Of a DNA stretch of 64,000 bases, positions 8,751-21,400 are shown piece after piece. Under the pieces are notes generated by a model, which saw nothing but the letters and a program-made list of their open reading frames with translations, searched no databases and was not told the DNA's origin. Every line of letters starts with the position of its first letter. Position 1 is the first letter of the stretch. The translations under genes were made by a program, and so were the position numbers. The DNA is from Endozoicomonas sp965208385 (GTDB taxonomy: Bacteria > Pseudomonadota > Gammaproteobacteria > Pseudomonadales > Endozoicomonadaceae). Location: contig CBDBOO010000024.1 of assembly GCA_965208385.1 (NCBI GenBank), positions 62,001 through 126,000 on the forward strand, in the 5' to 3' direction.

Positions 8751-10887
8751 TCTCCTGACTCCCCGTCTGGGCAGCCCAGAGACCCGCATATTGATTACCC
8801 TCTTTTATTAATGACTGATGTGAACCATCTTCAACCACCTGCCCCGAATCAATCACTATTATTCGATCACAGTTACGGATAGTCGAGAGCCTGTGGGCAA
8901 TGATTATAACCGTTCTTCCACGGCTGATTTCATGCATATTGCTCTGAATAATACTTTCCGACTCATAATCCAGTGCGGATGTTGCTTCATCAAGAATGAG
9001 TATTCCCGGCTCAGTAATCAACGCTCTGGCTATGGCAATGCGCTGCAGCTGCCCCCCTGAAAGCCCGACGCCTCTTTCCCCGAGCGGGGTTTCATAACCC
9101 TGGGGTAGTTCAAGTATAAAATCATGAGCTCCCGCCAGAGTGGCTGCTTCTATAATACTGTCCATACTTTTGGTGGGATTTGATAAGGCAATATTCTCCC
9201 TGATGGTTCGGTTAAACAGAACATTGTCCTGTAACACTATTCCAATCTGATGCCTCAACCAGGAAGGTTCAACCAATGCAAGATTATTACCATCAATAAG
9301 TACTTTGCCCGATTCAGGTACATACAATCGTTGAATCAGTTTGGTTAAGGTCGATTTCCCGGAACCAGATCGTCCGGCAATACCGATAACCTGCCCATGG
9401 GGTATTACCAGATCCAAAGATTTAAGTATTTCCGGAGCATTGGGTGAATATCGGAAAACAACCTTTTCAAAACAGATATTACCCTTCAGAGTTGACGGTG
9501 CTGAAGTATTGGATCCTGATTGAGGCTCCGGAGGAAAATTAATCACATCCCCCAGTCGCTCCATTGAAATGCGAAACTGCTGGAAGTCCTGCCAGAGTTG
9601 TGCCAGCCGCAGTATCGGTGCAGCTACTTGTCCGGACAACATATTGAAAGCAATCAGCTCTCCCACAGACAACCCGCCCTGGATCACCAACAGGGACCCC
9701 TGCCACATCAGCAGAGCCATCACAATTTTACTGACCAGCTGCACGGATTGCCCGCCATACATTCCAAGCACCGTAGACCTGAAACTAGCTTTGGCATAGC
9801 CCGCGAGATACTCCTCCCACTTTTTGCGCATTTGTGGTTCCACGGCCATTGATTTCAATGTTTCCACACCGGTAATCGTTTCCGTGAGATACGCCTGATT
9901 CATGGCACTGCGCTGGAACTGTTCTTCTGCTCTTTTTCTAAGAGCCGGAGTAATCAAAATCGAGATCAGGGCATAAACAGGTATGGATGCAACAACAATC
10001 CAGGCGAGAGTTGAAGAATAAAAGAACATGACCGCAATAAAGATCAGACTGAAAAAAAGATCAATAACCAGTGTCAGTGCGCTGCTGGTAAGAAAATTTC
10101 GGATATTCTCCAGTTCTCTCACCCTTGCCACTACCTGACCTACAGGGCGTGATGAGAAAAAAGAGATGGGAAGTTTCAATAGATGTCTGAACAGTTGCGC
10201 TCCAAGCTCAACATCAACACGACTGGTTGTATGGGAAAATATATACGTTCTTAATCCACCCAGAATAATTTCAAACACCGAGATCGATATTAATCCAATC
10301 ACCAGAAGATTCAGAGTCAGTTCAGCTCGATGAACCAGTACCTTATCCATGACCACCTGAAATATCAGTGGCGTTATCAATGCAAAAACCTGAATGAAAA
10401 ACGTAGCAATCAGGACATCCCTGAATAATTTACGATATTTGACTATGGATGGAATAAACCAGGTTAAATCAAACTTTCTGCTGACACCCGGAATCAACCC
10501 ACGGAATGTAACAAGAATCGCCTGACCATCCCAAAAAGACCAGAGCTCTTCTAGAGAAATGTTTTGAACAGGTTTGTTTGGATACTGGATCAACGCCTGG
10601 CCTTCCCTGACAGCACCAAATATAAAGTATTGTTGATCTTTAGCAGACGCTATAAAAGGAAACGATGCTTTTTCGAGACGGCTGCGTTTTATCGTTACCT
10701 TCTTTGATTTAAAACCATATTGTTTTGCCGCCCGGATCATTGACAATACTGATAAATCTTCACCACTGGAGCAAAATTCGTGAAACAACGTACTGGCATC
10801 AACAACAACATTGTAGAATTTAAATATCATTAACAGACAATATATTCCAGGATACGCGTCAACCGTTGTTTGTGTTTCATTATTCAT
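8743..10887 (-). CDS. HlyB-type ABC exporter with inactive C39-like domain
   Basis: 714 residues in the order C39-like domain (1-130), six-helix membrane domain (about 155-430) and ATPase (about 470-710). The ATPase has Walker A GRSGSGKST, signature LSGGQLQRIAIARAL, Walker B ILILDEATSALD and switch His in IIIAHRLSTI. In the N-terminal domain the catalytic Cys and His of true C39 peptidases appear replaced (YPGIYC and DQQYFIF), as in exporters of RTX proteins that keep an uncleaved C-terminal signal. It would use ATP to export the giant RTX protein encoded upstream in the same orientation. The start lies inside a 7-bp tandem repeat; only the ATG at 10887 is in frame. No strong ribosome site is visible. 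Confidence 0.93.
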   Translation of the reverse strand: MNNETQTTVDAYPGIYCLLMIFKFYNVVVDASTLFHEFCSSGEDLSVLSMIRAAKQYGFKSKKVTIKRSRLEKASFPFIASAKDQQYFIFGAVREGQALIQYPNKPVQNISLEELWSFWDGQAILVTFRGLIPGVSRKFDLTWFIPSIVKYRKLFRDVLIATFFIQVFALITPLIFQVVMDKVLVHRAELTLNLLVIGLISISVFEIILGGLRTYIFSHTTSRVDVELGAQLFRHLLKLPISFFSSRPVGQVVARVRELENIRNFLTSSALTLVIDLFFSLIFIAVMFFYSSTLAWIVVASIPVYALISILITPALRKRAEEQFQRSAMNQAYLTETITGVETLKSMAVEPQMRKKWEEYLAGYAKASFRSTVLGMYGGQSVQLVSKIVMALLMWQGSLLVIQGGLSVGELIAFNMLSGQVAAPILRLAQLWQDFQQFRISMERLGDVINFPPEPQSGSNTSAPSTLKGNICFEKVVFRYSPNAPEILKSLDLVIPHGQVIGIAGRSGSGKSTLTKLIQRLYVPESGKVLIDGNNLALVEPSWLRHQIGIVLQDNVLFNRTIRENIALSNPTKSMDSIIEAATLAGAHDFILELPQGYETPLGERGVGLSGGQLQRIAIARALITEPGILILDEATSALDYESESIIQSNMHEISRGRTVIIIAHRLSTIRNCDRIIVIDSGQVVEDGSHQSLIKEGNQYAGLWAAQTGSQENV

Positions 10888-10909
10888 TATTCATTATTCA
10901 TTATTCATT
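10881..10909 (-). repeat. 7-bp tandem repeat covering the exporter start codon
   Basis: On the minus strand AATGAAT is repeated four times and followed by AATGAAAC. Each unit contains an ATG in a different frame. The ATG at 10887 opens the exporter gene. The upstream ATGs at 10894, 10901 and 10908 each encode Met-Asn-Asn-Glu and then stop. Confidence 0.85.
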
Positions 10910-11095
10910 ATCTACAAGGCTATCTCCCAACCACTATGAAGTTAGTCAGTTATAACGTTAATGCAAATATATAGTTATATTCTAAAAAAACTCACCAATA
11001 CAAATGACAACCTTCTTATGACTTTCATTACACTACCCACTTTAATAGCAATAGCAAAATCACTAACTATTCAAATGATATAGAAATCGTTAAAA
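10910..11095. other. AT-rich gap between propeller and exporter genes
   Basis: About 190 bp without a gene. It may hold a promoter for the exporter pair, but I see no clear promoter or terminator. Confidence 0.4.
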
Positions 11096-12340
11096 TTACA
11101 TGAAAATAATCGAACACAACCCTAGCAATAACATACCAATTGAGTTAACAATTATTTGATTAGCCTGAGAAGCAGTTGTTGGTTCATCCGTTGATAACTG
11201 CCGAATATAAAGGTAAATTTTATCCGACTGATTCGATACAAAAAACACTTTATCTGGATAATCAGATACATCAATATCCGATATTGGATGATCCGTCTGT
11301 GGATTACCTGAATGGAAAACCTGTTCATTCGCCAGCTGTCCATTACTGTCAATATCATATCTCATTACAGAAAGCCCGGATGAAACAAAAACCTGATCAT
11401 TGGTAACCTTAACACTTTTGATATCACTTAAAATGTAAATAGATTTAGCCACAAACCATTGACCATTAGCCTTCTGAAATACCAACAATCGACTAAATCG
11501 ATTATCTGCAATATAAATAGTATGGGTGGGTGGATGAAATGCCATTCCATTCACATCACACCTAAAAACGTCTGATGAACGTTCATTCGGTATTGAAGCA
11601 TTAATATCAATGCTCCACTCACCATCTGTAATGGTAAATTCAGAAAGTGTACTCTCACCGCAAACGAAAAAAGCTGTCGCATCAGATGTATATTCTATGA
11701 CCGCAGCACCGTCCACAGGGGAAACTCCGAACTCGGTTTTTATATTGTATTCAGAAAACTCTCTGGAAACATCTAACTGGCCTGTCTGTTTATTTCTGTT
11801 AAAAACAGTGACCGATCCAGTTCTGGAGACCACAACCACCCATTTTCCATCGTTGCTGACTTTAATTCCATAGTTTTCATTTAACCCTTTGATACCATTT
11901 TCAGGATCAAAAAGAAAATCGGGTATGAGTACAGGTTTGACCCATTGGCTATTTATTTTTTGTACCCACCATATGCCTTTCGATCCATCAGCAATGTAAA
12001 TACTCATAAAGTCGCTACTTATATCCATCGAGACAAAATTTGAGTCCTGAATCAAGGCATCAGGAAACTGAACCCTTCCGATATGTTTTCCGGCACCAGA
12101 TAAAGAAACATCCAGAACTTCAATACTGTTATTACTGGTTAAAACATAAAGAAATTCATTACCATTATCGGCCTTTATAACCACAGGCTTAGTCAATTCC
12201 AAAGGATCATAATTTCCTTTAAAGCCACTCCAATAGTATTCATCAGTTGTTCTTAATTCTTCACAACGGGCTTCAATGCCATTAATAAGAAATGCTATAA
12301 AGAGGACACTCAAGCAGTGATACTTAATAGAAATCTTCAC
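11096..12340 (-). CDS. Exported beta-propeller-like protein with C-terminal membrane anchor
   Basis: About 414 residues if started at the GTG at 12340, which has AGAGGTGG just upstream. The frame is open to an ATG at 12382. The chosen start gives a clean signal peptide (MKISIKYHCLSVLFIAFLI...EARC). The body has repeated strand motifs of the lactonase/YVTN propeller type: EFLYVLTSNNSIEVLDV, MSIYIADGSKGIWWV, WVVVVSRTGSVTVFN, TIYIADNRFSRLLVF and KVFFVSNQSDKIYLY. A hydrophobic tail (IIVNSIGMLLLGLCSIIFM) probably anchors it. It lies between the toxin gene, about 70 bp upstream, and the exporter gene. Candidate roles are a surface partner, an export helper or a protection factor; none is shown. It resembles the larger propeller protein at 40291 in plan. 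Confidence 0.7.
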   Translation of the reverse strand: MKISIKYHCLSVLFIAFLINGIEARCEELRTTDEYYWSGFKGNYDPLELTKPVVIKADNGNEFLYVLTSNNSIEVLDVSLSGAGKHIGRVQFPDALIQDSNFVSMDISSDFMSIYIADGSKGIWWVQKINSQWVKPVLIPDFLFDPENGIKGLNENYGIKVSNDGKWVVVVSRTGSVTVFNRNKQTGQLDVSREFSEYNIKTEFGVSPVDGAAVIEYTSDATAFFVCGESTLSEFTITDGEWSIDINASIPNERSSDVFRCDVNGMAFHPPTHTIYIADNRFSRLLVFQKANGQWFVAKSIYILSDIKSVKVTNDQVFVSSGLSVMRYDIDSNGQLANEQVFHSGNPQTDHPISDIDVSDYPDKVFFVSNQSDKIYLYIRQLSTDEPTTASQANQIIVNSIGMLLLGLCSIIFM

Positions 12341-12413
12341 AATCCACCTCTCAAAATTCCACCCTGATGACAATAAAACCAAACACTCATGATTTATCTC
12401 TGATCAGTCATCT

Positions 12414-15400
12414 TCATGCTCCCATTAAATTACCCACTATTGCACTGTATTGTTGATGATAGGAAGGGTTTATTAATTTCTCAGCGGTTGAACAGTTTTC
12501 AACATCATCAAGCGGACATAAAAAATTGGCTGTTGCCTGTACCAGTTCATTGAGCCCCGTCACTACTACAGAATCAAACTCGAAAACACTGTTTTTTTCC
12601 GAAATAATTATACTGTCTCTGATATCCTCAACATACACTTCTTGAGAGCCGGATTCCGGCCAGACATATATTGTCAGACCGTCTACAGCGCCTTCATCAA
12701 AAACCAGTAAATCGTCAAAGTTTATACCTGAACCAAAAATGACTCGTTGAATGGCTTCTGATGAACTTCCGCCTTCATTGCCTGCCAGACTGTTAAAGAA
12801 AGCTTTCTCACCGTCACCCCGGTTATAATACAACGTATTCAAAGTAGCCAGCTGGCTGGTCACAGCAAAAAAACCATGGCCCTTACCACTATGAAACGTT
12901 GAATTCCCGCGATATATATGAACCCTGTTATCCTCATTATTTCCATAGATTGTCACTTCTGATGTACTGTTCCAGTAAATATTATTGATTGTAAGGAAGT
13001 GCCAAGTATGACCATTACTGGTCTGTATTTGTTTGCCCAGTCCATGATCATTTAATTCAACAATAGCCGTTTCGTTAACAGCCAGTTCAACCTGGAACTG
13101 GATGGTATCGTAGCCTATGGTATTTAGATTGCAATTCGTAACAGGAGGTGCTGAAGGGGTTGGAGTTGGCAAAATAATTGACGAAGTCTGTGTATTCACT
13201 GAGGTGCTGCAATATCTATCCGTTATGAAAAATATATTGCCATCGCCCACGATGTCCTCATCATCATCGAAGACCGGTAAAACTGGACTAATGGTCGGTG
13301 TAACCAGAGGACCCTGACTGCTTCGCTCTACAGTCTCTTCAATACCAAAATTAATTCTGTTGAAAAAATCGACGGGATCAACGGATATAGTAGGGCTTAT
13401 GGTTGGCTGAATCATTTCAACAATTGTGGAATGCGGCGTTGGTACAGGTGTTGGGATAATGCTGGTTGGTATTGCAGGGACTGGCAGCGGAGTTACCGGT
13501 AAAAAGATTTCGGAAGTGACTGTGGTAGTGGGTGTTGGCACTGACGAAGTATCCATGCGGATATCTCCAATCACTTCACCATGATTCATTTCGTGGAACT
13601 CAGCCAGAGAGAGCTGGGACTGATCTGAAAAAACTACAAACTGCGGTTCAGTATTAATAATATTGATCCCAATATCCTGCTCAGGCAAACTGATTCTTGT
13701 TAAGAGCCCATTCGTGCTTTCTGCTATTAAATGTGCAGTGCTGGCAGAGAGCTGTTCGTTAAACAGGGAAAACGAACCAATATATCCGGCAAATCCATAC
13801 CCCCGATCATCACGCCCCGCAATGATATTGTTCTCTCGATAGCCTTTTTCCAGTATTGGCAAATCCTTTCGAGCCATCTCCTGGCCATTTTTATAGACAG
13901 TGACCAGTCCTGCGTCATTCATACTGACCAGAACATGAACATTGTCGTGTCTATGAACAAAATCCATAACCGATAAAGTGTCACTATTTCCCTGTTCATT
14001 CGTTATTCTGACTACAAGCGCGGACGCACTGTTATGTACTCCTTGCAGGGATAATTCGAACACTGATCCATCGGATGATTCTGAAAACTTAACCAGGCTA
14101 ACGATGGGTATTTCTGCAGAAGGTCTTCTGACTCGGCTCAATTCAAAGGCCACAGTCATATTGCCGCCGGTTTCAATATTCCGTATTTCACCCTGCAACC
14201 TTACTCGTTCAGAATGTTTTCCTTGGTTATGCCTGAAGTGCCATAGTGTGGATCCGCTGTCATCCTGACTCAATCCTATCCGATCAGATAAGCTAACTTC
14301 CGATTGATTTCCATGATCACCGCTACCACTACTGCCACTCTCGCTGCCAGAGCCCTCCATTGAAAAGGGGAGAGGCTTATAACACTCACTGATATAAGGT
14401 TCAAAAGGAGAAAGTGTCGGAAAATGAATACTGCTTACCAGGCTGTCCACACTCCCATGAATCTGTACCATCTGGTCACCGGGGTGGACTTCAAGGTCAA
14501 GGGCTGCGCCAGTAGTCAGAACAATTTTGTCTGTACCTCCACCAGGGCGAAGGGCGACTGATCCTTTTTCAATCTGGAAGAGTTCCGATTGAACTGAACC
14601 AGTAATCGTTCCCTGCTCATCTGAATTCCAGATAGCCGCTTCAAAGTCATCAAACAGAATACGCTCTGTGCCTGAAGAAGATATTTCACCGGAAGAAAAG
14701 TCAATGGATGCGCCTCTGTCACCACTGTAACGTAAACTGTCCTCTCCTCCGCCACCATGGAGATATTTCCAGCCCAGTGAATCCACATCAACGATGTCAT
14801 TACCATTCTGAGCAAAAACAAGACTGGTATCACTTACACGAATTATGTCATTTAAATCTGAACCTGCTTTTATGAATGCATGATCTCCATCCAATATATC
14901 AATCGTCCCCACCACTCTCGATACGCCACCGGTGGCTTCGAAGATTTCTTTGGATGATAGATGTTTCTCTATTTGAGCAAACGTTACGTCCTCTTCTGAG
15001 TCAATCAGATTTTTATACCATGAAATCAGAAATGCTTCTGTTATGCTGGCAATTGAGCGTAATTGTTCCCAGGATAAAGTCACTGATGGCTGATTAACCA
15101 AATTCAGCAAGGCATGATTTTCATGTTCTGAACCGGTATTCGAATATCTTACGTCACCAGAGGTAAATTCTTCGAATTCATTGAGTTGATCTGCAGTCAC
15201 CCGACTGGAGAACAGTTGTAACTCATATGCTGTATCACTATTCAATGATTCTATGATGAATGGGTAGAGATACTCCATTCTGATTCGAAGTAAATTATCA
15301 CTATCAGCAAGGTATAAAGATACTCTGTTATTGTCGGGAAGAAATCGGACATCGGCAACTTCTGCATTTTTTAGAATAGCGAACTCATTGGGAAAATCAT

Positions 15401-18400
15401 CAGAATGATTCCAGATATCGGCGTTATATAACCGTCGTCCGTTAATTTCTATCCTATCAAATGAGTTAACTTTTGGATCAAAGTAATCTCTTAACAGAAT
15501 CCGATCACTTATTTTCGCAACTGAAAAATGATCTATGGTTTCAGCAGGCGGTAAAATGTAAACAACCAGGTTGTTCCCTACCTGCCTGAATAAAACCAGA
15601 TCATCGGTGACAGGAAGGATGAAGAGTTCATGAATAACAGTAGATGCAAGTTCACCGAATGAAATGACCCCGTTATCATGATATACCTCAAATTTATCAA
15701 ATCGCTCATCTATCGGTAATTCAATATTTCTGACCATTACCTGATCTTTATACTCTGAGCCAAAGTCAGTCACGCCATTAACAATAACCTGTCTGATGAC
15801 ATCCTGTCCCTCATAAATAACCCCATCAATGAATTCAAGATAATCAGGCCAGTTATTAATGGATAGAAACGGCCCCTGACAACTACTGAATTCAATAACA
15901 ATGCCACTATCACTCTGGAATAATTGTTCAACCTGATCAGTAGTAAGCACTTTCTCAGACAGTATTACCGAATCGAGAATCAAAAACTCTTCCCGGATAT
16001 CTTCTGAAAGCAGGCTGCCACCCAACCTGTTTTGCGAGCGAATTGTTCTCTCCAATACCGGAACAACAGCACTGAAAATATTTTCCTTATTTCGATAAAT
16101 GATCATACTGCCAGCATGATCAACAGTAATGACCAGGTGGAACCATTGAAGGCTTGTGGGGGAATTCGTTGTAAAGAAATCAGTAATTTTTTCAGTAACC
16201 AGATTATCTGTATCCGCATCACTGACGGACACCTGCAAGTCCCTTCCTTCCAGAATTTCTATACTGAAAAAATCTCGCCCTGCTCCTTCAGTAAACTCTG
16301 CAATGGTTACTGTAGTGTTCGTGTTTCCCGGCACTTGAATCCAGCTGGAGAAACTCATGGCACCGCCAGAAAACTGCTCAGGAAGTTCTAGCCACTGTGA
16401 ATGATGAGAAAACGCAACAGCATGATCAAATCCCCCATGACCGATGACTGTTTCAGGCGTGCCATGGATTATAAGGTCGGGTTGATCCGGTGAAAAAGAA
16501 AGAGGGATAAAGCTGGTGTATTCAACCCCACCGGCATTGATATCTTCAAATAATATTTTGTTGTACTGATTATTCCCCGGATCAAAAACAACACTGCTCT
16601 TGGCCGCTTTAGTCACAAAAATCTGATTATTTCCTGCTCCCGGATAGAGTCTGACTTGTCTGTAAAAGCCATCAGAAATAAGGTCATCACTGTCATTCAG
16701 TGAATAATCATTCGGTAGCAGGACGGACAAATCATCATTGCCCTGTTCACCATACAGACTGAACACCGGCTCAACATCAACACCCTCAGCTCGGGGAACC
16801 AATAACAGAAAGATATTGTCATTCCCGATATCTCCCATTTGCTGCGGCTCTGAAATTGTGGCCTCTAGAACATTATCCAGCCTTAAATCTCTGGTTAGCT
16901 GGTTTTCGACATAACTCTGTAACTGGTTTTGTAAAAGTATTTCATCAAAAATGATATCTGAATCACTGGACGATCCATCACCTGAACCACTGGAATAATC
17001 CTTATCTCTACCTGCATCGGTATCAATGATTCTAAGATAGCCAAATTGCCTTATCAGCGATACTACAAAGTGATCACTGACCAAACTGCCATCGTCTCTT
17101 ACCCTGGGTTCCAGGGCATCCAGTTTTATTGTGACAAAGACCTTTTCGCCTTCGTCAGCCAAACGAAGAATCGATAATTCCAAATAATCTTCAGACAACT
17201 GGAGCCGCAACTGTTCTAAGGTTAACCCTTGACCACTCAGTATCAGGCTGTTATCAAGGGAATTATCAAAAATTACTGTTCCCGCAGCACTCCAGTCAAC
17301 TTTATAGTAATCACCACCGTCCCGACCTTCGAGATAGTCGGCATCAATATCAGCAATCAACTGATCAACACCAGGACTGCCGAAATGCTGGTCATAACCC
17401 GCACCACCAACAGAGGTTGTTCCCAATTGCCCCTTAAGGCCACCAAGATACAGAACATCATTCCCTGATTCGCCATAGAGTCTGCTGTTGCCCTGATAGG
17501 CCGTCAGTTGATCATTACCATCACCACCAATTGCAATGCCAGATACCTGCTCGTTTAAGTAAATACTGTCTGCACCAGCCGTTCCTTCCGCATTTTCTAT
17601 GCTGATCAAATGATCTTTTTTCTCCAGAACAGTTATTCCCTGTGCATCGGATATAGATCGATAAACGCCGCCAATGGCGCAGGGTTCAGGGCTTTCAGAA
17701 CTACCCTCGCCGCTCCCAGCACTCTCAGCAAGAACTTCAGCTTCATCATCCGGACACTGACCAGTGGCAGAAGATTCTTCCAGCCTTATAACCAGCCCCA
17801 GGGGGAAACCTTCTTCCGGAACCCAGAAACTGTAATCAACGGTATCCTGACCGGCTCCTCCATGAATCATTTTTATGCCAGCACCAACAGTAACGAAGTC
17901 ATCTCCCTGACGAGTGAATATCTGATCATCCCCCTCTTTGGTGGTAATACTGTTGGAGTTTTCATTTCCATAAGCAATATCAGCCTGGGGAGTCAGTACC
18001 AGGGCATTGAATCGCCAAACCAGATTTATTGATCCGGTTCCAATACGCATTATTTGACGATTGAGATCAATCCAGACGGGCAAGGGATCAGGGTAGGAAA
18101 AGACCAGTACATTATTATCAGGGCCACCATCAATCAGCTTTCTTCGATCGCCCCAGGGAGATGATATGATGACAACATCATCGCCTCCTTCCATTTCAAT
18201 TCGGTCATTACCTCCCCCTGTTACGAAAGTTTCTCCCCGTTCGGAACCCATGACATTATCAGAGCCTTCCGTTCCCTGGATAACTTCAATGGATGAAAAG
18301 GTATCCTGAAAATTCCGGTATTGAATTCGAGTACTGTCCTCGTCATAAACCAGCCAGCCATAGGAGACCGTGGGATAATATTCAACGGATTCCCAGTTTT

Positions 18401-21400
18401 GTTGTACCGTCCCCATAGCCCAATCTACATCGATACCGGTTCGCTGGAATTTTATAAAAGGTTCATCATCGTAAACAGGCACTGTAGATGTGAGATAAAT
18501 CAGGGTGTCAGTGTTATTTCCTCCACTGATATCATGACTACCCATACCCAGATAATAGTTATTATCGCCACCTTCATCACTCAGAATGTTGTGACCGGTA
18601 GAAGTAACAAAGCGTGTATTAGCGTCTGGATCTCCAATAAGTGTGTCATCACCGCTACTGTCTCTTACTTCTTCAAAATTTCTGGCAACCGATAAGTCAA
18701 GAGTTACTGACGGAACATTTATTTTGTGGGAATGAAAGAACAGTTTGTTTTGACACCCACTACGGAAATCATTTTTGGCCTTGGCATAACTGATACTGGT
18801 GCCATCCAGAATGGCGGGAAGAGCCTCATCGAACGTCAGCGTTGTTGTACCGGATTTCCAGGGTACAGGTGCAATCTCAGAAGTAAGATCAAAATCAATA
18901 AACTGTTCAGTGCCATCATGAAAATCGGTACTGATGCGAACATATTGAGTTTCCCGGCAATAATCAGAATCCCTGGCTGTTCTGAGAACTTCAAGCGTCT
19001 GATTCGAAAGGTCGACAATCAGTTCAAAACACTCATGGCAATCATTGTAGGATAACCGGAACTGCTCTCGCTTCCAGGTACCCAGAATATCATGCCCCCC
19101 GGCACCATCCAGACTTGATCCATCGGTTATACTGTCGGCAATAAGAATATTATCGGGCTCGGTGCCGCCATGAAGCGTTAGCGTTCCCCCTCTTAAAATA
19201 ACCTGATTCTGGCCACTTCTCAGCCATACAGTGGCATGGCCTGAATTTGATACAATCTGATCATTTCCTCCCTTCGCATCAATTTCATCGTGTCCTCCCC
19301 CCAAAAGAAATACGGTATTTTCATCATCGCCTATTACCGTATCGTCGTCATCCGATAGAATAAACCGTTCAATATTGGCATATACACCATTGCCTTCTAC
19401 GTCAATCTCACCCTGGTATAACATCTGCTCAGAAATCAGGGTGATATGAGTCCCTTTGTTACGATCCTTTCTCTGGGAAAAAGACACTGTGTCATAGTCC
19501 GGCCCGCCATCAATCACATGTCGGCCACGGACGATTTCAAAATGATCATTACCTTCTCGGCCAAATGCGATATCAAAACCATGTCCGATCAGGAAGACAT
19601 CATTTCCACCGCGTCCATCCATATAATTTCTGCTGTTTCGGGCAATAAAAAGATTATTGCCCGAATCTCCCCAGACCTGGCTGCCAAAGGGGCTTAATAC
19701 GACTTCTTCTATTCCTGTAATGGTTCCCTCAGTTCTCAAAATATCGATAAAGCTGGCATAGAAGGCAGCCACCTGAGATCTGGATGCGGAAAAAATCAGT
19801 TCATCAAGCTGAAAACTGAGCAGAACAGGTCCGGACGAAGCTTCCCTGTTACCCCAGCTGCGATCATCTTCAACGCCCGCAGCAACAAAATAAAGAGTAT
19901 CACTGCTGATGTAGAGATTGCCGGTCCAGACCTCATGATCCCTGATGTAATCAGCCGGACGGTTAATACGCCTCTGGCGCTTGCATTTGCTTTGATGACA
20001 GGTGCTCCAGAAATGACACCAGTTGGGTTTCGATTTATGATACCAGTGACCATCGTACCGCTGATAGACTTCCATGGCATAGTAATCTCTGTGCGCCGCA
20101 AAATGGTATAAATCATCTTTCCGCCGGCTTAATACAGAAGTAGCCGAATAACTTCTTCCTTCTTCTTCTCTTTCTTCCTGATACTCAATATCATCATCGG
20201 TCTGGTAATAAACCTCATAAACGGTTCTCTTCTGGGCAATGGCAACATTTGCTTTCCCTACTTTATAAGCGGTGGTACTACCAGCAGAATAAAGGCCTTC
20301 AACAAATTCACCATCGGCCAGCTGGTCTTCATACAAAGCAGAAAGAGCGCCGTATTCTTCAATGATCTCAGCCGGGCGGCTGCGTACCTTATTCTGAAAA
20401 CTGGCATAGGCCTGATTCAGGGAATCATAACTATCCCTGGTTGTATAAGGCATCATGTAACGTTCTTCAGGTAAGTTCCGTGAATGACCACTTGCAGAAC
20501 GGTTATCTTCAATATGCCGACGACCTGCTGTAAATATACGGTTAGGTTCCGTTCCAATGCTCGTATCGGGAACCCAACGGTTTTCAGCTGCTTCAGTCGG
20601 ATTAAAATTAACTCTTACATTTGCAAGAGTCCGGATATTAAAAATCTCTTCGAGAGCAGATAATTCAGGTGGGGATTCATTAATCAGCGGGTTAAATACC
20701 AGCCCCAGGTTTTCAAGTACTGAGTGCATTGAATTATCAAGACGTCCGGATTCCATATCAAAGGAAAACAGATATAACCCTTCCAGTGCAGGGCTGTATT
20801 TAAGTCCACTCTGAAATGTACTCCAGTACCGGTTCTGCCAGTCCCAGGTGGCAACACCGGGCATTTGCAATCGGTCCCTGCCGGGTCCTCCGGTACTAAT
20901 ACTGACACCGGTTCCCGGGGATAGCCGGTCATCACCCTCACCACCATCCTGAGCAATATCCCCCAGACTGTCGCGAAGATCATCATTTCCATCCCCACCA
21001 AATTGGTAGCGTCCACCGATCAGCAGGTCATTACCTCCGCCTCCATGACCAATCCCGTCTTCAGTGGTAAATTCTATGTAATCGTTTCCTGCACGTCCTT
21101 TGAATGAACCCTTCACTGCACGATAGTAATCATCTTTTTCTGTGCCTTCATCATCGTAGGCCTTGTCTACATCACTGATGATGGCGATGCCTTTTTCATT
21201 ACCCTCTTCATTACCTTCAAGGTTAACTGAGTATTCATTTTGAAGGGTTTTCAGATTCCGGCTAAAACCTTTCTGAAGCAGGAAGTCATCAGCGCTGTAC
21301 CTATATTTAAAGGCACTGTATCCCTGTTTTGAATAAGTCTCAGCATAATTTGCCAGCATGTCCCTGAAACCATCACTCTTTCCCATGGCATCCCAGACTT

